Of a stretch of 64,000 nt of DNA, positions 59,025 through 64,000 are shown piece after piece (positions within the stretch are counted from its first letter, which is position 1; each line of letters opens with the position of its first letter). The notes under the pieces are model-generated. The model was not told where the DNA came from. It was given only the letters and a program-made list of their open reading frames with translations, and did not search any database. Source of the stretch: Garcia nutans (Eukaryota; Streptophyta; Magnoliopsida; Malpighiales; Euphorbiaceae). Location: assembly GCA_947685225.1 (NCBI GenBank), contig CANTUV010000007.1, positions 18,186,501-18,250,500 of the forward strand, given 5' to 3'. Both the position numbers and the translations under genes were made by a program.

Positions 59025-61212
59025 TGTGAGCGGGGAGTTTTGCCCCCACTCCCGATGGAATGGTTCTTGCGACTTTGGCACTGTTAGGCTCGGGGCCTTA
59101 GAGAACACAGACCTAGGTTCAGAGAAAATGGAGTCACCACCCAGACGGGCCAGGAAAAAGAAAGGGGTGGATGACTCGATTCCTAAGGAATCCCCAACCC
59201 CTAATGGGTTCGGAAAGTTGGGTATGTGTGTGGGAATCCCCAACTCCCACAATACCCGGTTCATTAGAACCGGCCTCCTTTACAGGTCTTAATATTATAA
59301 AATTCTTAAATATAACAATATTATCCATATTACACACAATAATTAAAAAAAGCATCGATATATTGAAAATTAAAACAATGTCCAAGAAAAACAAATAAAT
59401 GGACACCCATCTGAAGATGGAAACATGTCCTTACATAATCCATGCCTAAATAGGACACCCACCGAAAGGTAGAAACATGTCCTTTATATTGGTCTAAAAT
59501 ATAAAAGCAATTTAAATTACATGATATTTAACTAATGAGGTACCCACCAAGTGGAAACATACCTATTACAATATTTGAAAATCTAAATAAATCGATAAAA
59601 GGAAATAACCATTCATCATAAATAAATCATTCATCAAAGATATCAATCAAAATATAAAATAAACATCCATCCATGAAAAATTAAATAAATCAATCATTGA
59701 AATTAAATAAATTAAAGCATATAAAATAAATCAGAGCATATAATAAACTACATAATAAAATTAAATAAAGCAAATAAAGATTCAAATTAGGGCTACTGTT
59801 TCTATTTAGGATTCTTTATTTAATGTGTTTAGGGCTTTGAAATTTACTGGTTTAAGCTACTGTCAATTTTAAAGGAATTGAAATGGATTAAAGTTTTATA
59901 ATTTAAGAGGTTGATAAAGTTCTTTGATTAACCAAATTAGTGTTTGAGAAGTGAAATCATGAAACTAGGGTTTGGACACTTTAAAATATTAGGTTTATGA
60001 TTTACGGTTACTGGGTTGTTGTTTTTTAGGCTTACTGTGTTTGAATTTTAATATTTAGGTTTATAAGATTTTAAGGTTTAAAAGATTAGGGTTTAGAAAA
60101 ATTAGGGTTTAATAGTTTTAAGGGAATTAAGGTTTAAGAAAACTAGGGTTTAATGTTAGCTAGTTTAGGGTTCACTGTTTTGGTTTTGAAGTTGAATTAG
60201 GGTTTTTAGTGTTTCGGAGAATGTATTTGATTTTAGAATTTGGAAAAATAATTTATAGTTTTATGAAGTTTTATGAAAATAAACAAAATGATTTAAAGTT
60301 TATATAAACAGAAAAGATATTTTTTAGGGTTTGTGGAAAAAAATGATTCAATTTAGGGTTTTGGAAAATTGGAAAGCACATTTGGGTTTTGGTAAATTTT
60401 GAAATGATTTAAGGTTTTGAAAAGTTAGAAAGTAGATTAGGGTTTTAAAATTTTGAAAAAATAGAATTTTTCAATCTTGAGTGATGAAGCTACTGTAAAG
60501 AAAAATAAATAAGGAAATTTATACATTCGTTTGTTGGTTCCACCAAAAATTGCTGCCTTTGATTAATTATAGATTGCTTGCTTATTGCTTCGGTTTGCTG
60601 AGTTTCGACATCCTAATCAAAAGTCTCCCAAAGTTCTGAGTTCAAAAAGAATTCGAGTCCGATCCTTTTCTAAGTTTTTCTCAAAAAAGTCCTCTAAAAT
60701 TTTCCTCCTAAATTTCGATCCCCTTTTTGTTGTTTTTGGTCTTATGATTAATCTTAATTGTTCATGCAATCTAACATTAATTAAGAAAATGAAACCTAGA
60801 CCGAATTGTATTTGATTTTGGAAAAATTTGCGTCGAAAAAAATTTCGCTGGCAAAAAAAACTGCTGCGGAAAATTTTGCTGGCGAAAAAGTTGCCGCAGG
60901 AGCTTAAGGGCTGCGGAGGAGAAAATTGCTTGAGGGCCATTTTGCCACCGATTTTCCGTCGCCGATTTTTATTTTTATTTATTTATTTGTTTATTATTTT
61001 TATTTTTATTTATTTTTTATTAATAAAAATTGAATACTAAAGCAAATATTATTTAATTAAGATAACACAAAAATTATTTTGGACTAATTAAAATATATTA
61101 GACAACACAAAAATTATTTTGGACTAATTAAAATATATTAGACAACACAAAAATTATTTTGGACTTATTAAAATATATTAGACCGGACTGGGTCAAAAAT
61201 TAAGGGTTTACA
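59025..61212 (-). mobile_element. 5' LTR of element H
   Basis: 2188 bp; reverse complement TGTAAACCCTTAATTTTTGA...CCCGCTCACA. It contains a 47-bp unit (ACACAAAAATTATTTTGGAC...) repeated three times at about 61063-61190, where the 3' LTR has one copy. No good TATAAATA is kept. Confidence 0.92.
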
Positions 61213-61217
61213 ATTGG

Positions 61218-61377
61218 CCTATAAAAGACAATTAAAAGCAGAGAGACAAAAAAGGATTATCAAAGAAAAGCAACAATAAGCAAAAATAACAATAATCAGC
61301 AAGAAATAAAACACATATAGAGTAATCCAGGAGGCAAGAACCAAAAATCATTCTCGGTTGCATTGAACTTGCAGCCA
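61218..61377 (+). mobile_element. Continuation of the C 3' LTR after H
   Basis: Begins CCTATAAAAGAC, a TATA-like promoter core, immediately after the H TSD, then A/C-rich leader-like DNA. Ended by the CACTA terminus at 61378. Assignment to the LTR begun at 39071 follows from the TSD. Confidence 0.6.
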
Positions 61378-61392
61378 CACTACAAGGAAAAC

Positions 61393-62165
61393 TGAATCAG
61401 ACAACGCTTTCTGGCCGTTGTCTGATGAAGACAAAAACGGTTGTCTATTGAAGCGATGTCTGATAGCATTTTAGACAACGGTTTTAAAACCGTTGTCTGA
61501 TGTTGGTTTGCACAACGGTTTTTAATTTTATCAGACAAGGGTTTTTGGCCGTTGTCTGATTATAGTTCAGACAACGGTTTCTAATTTTTCAGACAATGAT
61601 TTTTAACCTTTGTATGATGGTTTCAACAACGGTTTGTAAATTTTCAGACAACGGTTTCTAAATTTTTAGACAACGGTTTTTAACCATTGTCTTATGATTG
61701 TTTAGACAACGCTTTTTGACCGTTGTCTGATGAAGAAAAAAAACGTTGTCTATTGAGGCGATGTCTGATAGCATTTCAGACAATGGTTTATAACCGTTGT
61801 CTGAAGATGGTTTCCACAACGGTTTTTAGTTTTATCAGACAATGGTTTTTAACCGTTGTCTGATGAAGGTTTAGACAACGCTTTTTGACCGTTGTCTGAT
61901 GAAGACAAAAACCGCTGTCTATTGAGGCGATGTCTGATAGCATTTCAGACAATGGTTTATAACCGTTGTCTGAAGATTGTTTCCACAACGGTTTTTAGTT
62001 TTATCAGACAACGGTTTTTAGCCGTTGTCTGATGAAGGATTAGACAACGCTTTTTGACCGTTGTCTGATGAAGAAAAAAACGGTTGTCTATTGAGGCGAT
62101 GTCTGATTAAGGTTTATACAATGCTTTCTTATTAAAAACCGTTGTCTGCTTAATATGTGCACACT
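61393..62165. repeat. CACTA subterminal repeats (CAGACAACGGTTTTT / AACCGTTGTCTGA)
   Basis: About 25 copies of CAGACAACGGTTT or its complement AACCGTTGTCTGA, mostly as inverted pairs forming short hairpins. A higher-order unit of 169 bp is visible: TTTAGACAACGCTTTTTGAC begins at 61701 and 61870 and nearly so at 62039. Such subterminal motifs are known transposase-binding sites in CACTA elements. Confidence 0.92.
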
Positions 62166-62371
62166 GAATATTAGACTATAGTTTCAATGTTCATTTTCAT
62201 TTCACCACCATTGTCTGTTAAACTGTACATTATACATATAAGACAACACTTTACAATGGAGGATTGCAAATTTGGGAATAAAAAAACCTCCACAAATTCA
62301 ACCATTCAACATATTAAAAAACTAAAATAAAATCAACACTATACATATATCACTGAATTATACTATTAACT
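62166..62371 (-). other. 3' untranslated region between the Ulp1 gene and subterminal repeats
   Basis: AT-rich, non-coding; contains A-rich stretches that could supply polyadenylation signals for the minus-strand gene. Confidence 0.5.
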
Positions 62372-64000
62372 TCAACTTGAATGACGCTTCATGAAATATT
62401 TGGCGAAGTCAATCCTAATCTCGTTGATGTCGGCATCACTATACTCCAAGTTGCCTCTGCGCAGCCACTGAAAAATGAATCAAATTTTGGTTAGCCACAT
62501 GTGGTAAATACAAAACTATTATATAAAAAATGAAAATAATTAAAATTCTCACCTTAGCTGCAAACTGAAGCTCCTTGTCATAACAGATTTCCTTCATGTA
62601 CCTCATGACAAAGAGGCCGCAGTCCGTGGCCTCTTTCTGCACAGGAACCGCCTGAAATAGCAAATGAAAACAAAAATGAAGTACCACATGTTACATCCAT
62701 ATGTAAACCCATATGCAAACCAACACATCAACCTAATCACACAATCTAACCTGAAAAAATGCAATCCAAATATATACGAGCAAGTATACAAGTAATGCCA
62801 GCAGTGCTGCAATTGGAAATGAAAATGCAGACCAACTGAAAATGCTTTATGGACTCCAAGTTTGTACTCAAATGAAAAAATGCAGTCCAAATTTTGCAAT
62901 ATTTCTTTCATAGAACAAGCAATGAACATATTGTATAAATTGTATAAATCAGAAATGATGAGAAAAACAATACCGCCATGTTCTCCCATAAAATTTTCCT
63001 CCTCACATTCTTGTTGACACTCTCTTTGTATAACTTTATGGCACTACAAGAAACACAATATAAGTTAACAAAATTGCATTTTCCCCAAATTTAAAAACTT
63101 AAGACTAAATAGGCAGACTCGCAACTTACTTGTCAACAACCTCTATCCATTCCTGGCTAGCAATGCGACGTTTAAGAGGGTCCATGTGGTAGACTACCTC
63201 TCCCGTCGGATTTACAACAGTCAATACCCAGTGATTCCTACGAAATAACAAAATAAAATACAAGCAATTCTTCATATTTGGAAGAACATAACGCCAAACA
63301 ATTCATTGAACAAAAAGATCTGAATAAATACAGAACCGACAATGAAACAGTGATTTGAATCACCAAAATAGCAATCACAAAGGCTCAATTCATAACATCA
63401 ATCACAATCACATACAGAAGCAGCGTTATTTAGCTACTAACTCTCATTAGCTACAATAGCAGATAAAAAAGAAAGGTAAAGAAATACTCACACATCGTTG
63501 AAAGGCAAGAGAAAGTATTGCCCTTCTTTAGCCCCCTTAAATCGACTCGCAAGTATACGTGACCTCCCCCCTGAATTACCACATCCAATGGCACCAATCA
63601 TGCTGGGATCCACAAAGCCAATCATATCAACCATTTTATGCCTTTTGACATATTCATACAAGTAGCTGCATACAAAATGAAGTAATAGTTGGTACATATT
63701 ATCAGTTTAATTCCAGCACAATTAACAAATAAAATAAAAAGCTATTGTACTTGGAAACTTACTGAATAAATATGGTAAGTATGGATCCGGACATTTCACC
63801 TCCGGCGCACACAGCATGTAGATCTTGTAAGAACACAACTTGCTTTTTGCTCACACCAAATGCTTCTTCACTTAGGGCAAAACTAACTGTTCGATCATCG
63901 CTTAAGGCATCCTTCGCCCACAGCCACAAACGTTTCAAAGACGCTGGATAATCAGCACCCATCTGAACATGCAGCTCCTCTTCAAACATATCAGCTTCTA
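62372..64000 (-). CDS. Ulp1-type (C48) cysteine protease gene of the CACTA element, 5' end outside window
   Basis: Six exons with in-frame GT-AG introns: 64000-63763 (partial), 63665-63492, 63237-63130, 63043-62974, 62651-62553, 62467-62372 (stop). All junctions keep phase and no internal stop is seen. The Ulp1 catalytic set is complete: His in LPFNDVNHWVLTVV (split by an intron), Asp in YHMDPLKRR, the oxyanion Gln in VPVQKEATDCG and the Cys in TDCGLFVMRYM. Family members cleave SUMO-like proteins; transposon-borne copies are common in plant CACTA and Mutator-like elements and their role there is unsettled. The C-terminus is short and charged (FAKYFMKRHSS). At least 260 residues lie in the window. 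Confidence 0.87.

Larger units (their letters stand above)
39625..61212 (-). mobile_element. Element H: minus-strand gag-only Tat-like element (TSD ATTGG)
   Basis: Perfect TSDs ATTGG at 39620-39624 and 61213-61217. The element proper is about 10.66 kb after removing nested P. Minus order: 5' LTR (61212-59025), PBS, leader, gag (58185 to about 56470), spacer (56470-53907), 43-bp array (53906-53478 and 42552-41971), PPT, 3' LTR (41788-39625). No protease, RT, RNase H or integrase motif was found, so it depends on enzymes from a partner. Confidence 0.93.
61378..64000 (-). mobile_element. CACTA (En/Spm) transposon, one end
   Basis: Terminus CACTACAAGGAAAAC, one base from the common plant CACTA end CACTACAAGAAAA. 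It is followed by dense subterminal repeats and a Ulp1-type gene pointing toward the terminus. The other end and the transposase are outside the window, so the 3-bp TSD cannot be tested. Confidence 0.85.

Noticed and set aside
39625..61212. H and P as autonomous elements with pol hidden in the spacer
   Set aside because: No RT, RNase H, integrase or protease motif was found on either strand of 47829-50045 or 53907-56470, although gag and D pol were readily recognised.

Overview
This is plant nuclear repeat DNA. Evidence: every recognisable coding block belongs to plant transposable-element lineages (Ty3/gypsy Tat/Ogre and Athila, a chromovirus-like LTR, a CACTA transposon with a Ulp1 gene); GT-AG introns; very high AT; no bacterial-style operons. 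No ordinary host gene is seen. The species cannot be named from this sequence; a eudicot is plausible.

The window is a stack of nested insertions, several dated relative to each other by perfect target-site duplications (TSDs). (1) 1-1852: remnant of a minus-strand Tat-like element (43-bp minisatellite plus spacer). (2) 1853-23757: element D, a minus-strand Tat/Ogre-type element. It has a 3' LTR, PPT and decayed gag, protease, G-patch, RT, RNase H, archaeal-type RNase H and integrase. Between integrase and PPT lie two genes in ANTISENSE orientation: a plant-mobile-domain (PMD) gene with its own TATA promoter, and a second gene resembling DUF7745-type proteins. Inside D sit a solo LTR (5390-7618, TSD AGTAT) and a 7.2-kb Athila element (15459-22636, TSD CATGG). 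(3) 23758-31168: two partial LTRs of a chromovirus-like family X (PBS for tRNA-iMet) around 4 kb of AT-rich decayed DNA. (4) 31169 to about 61377: element C (plus, same LTR family as D, gag mostly deleted), carrying an X solo LTR (35374-38403). (5) 39625-61212: element H (minus, gag-only, TSD ATTGG), inserted in the 3' LTR of C. (6) 42553-53477: element P (plus, gag-only, TSD ATATG), inserted in the 43-bp minisatellite of H. (7) 61378-64000: one end of a CACTA transposon with subterminal repeats and an apparently intact six-exon Ulp1-type cysteine protease gene reading toward the terminus.

How the parts relate: D, C, H, P and the solo LTR share LTR termini (TGTAGACCC...CTCACA), a purine tract (CAAGCAAGGGGCAAAC-like), the PBS (TGGCGACTCCACTGGGGA, in H and C) and gag C-terminal sequence. 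D carries pol and the antisense genes; H and P carry only gag and long minisatellites. The simplest reading is an autonomous lineage (D) with gag-only derivatives that used its enzymes in trans. All copies here are now broken by stops, frameshifts or deletions. The Ulp1 gene is the only multi-exon gene that still reads through without a visible lesion.
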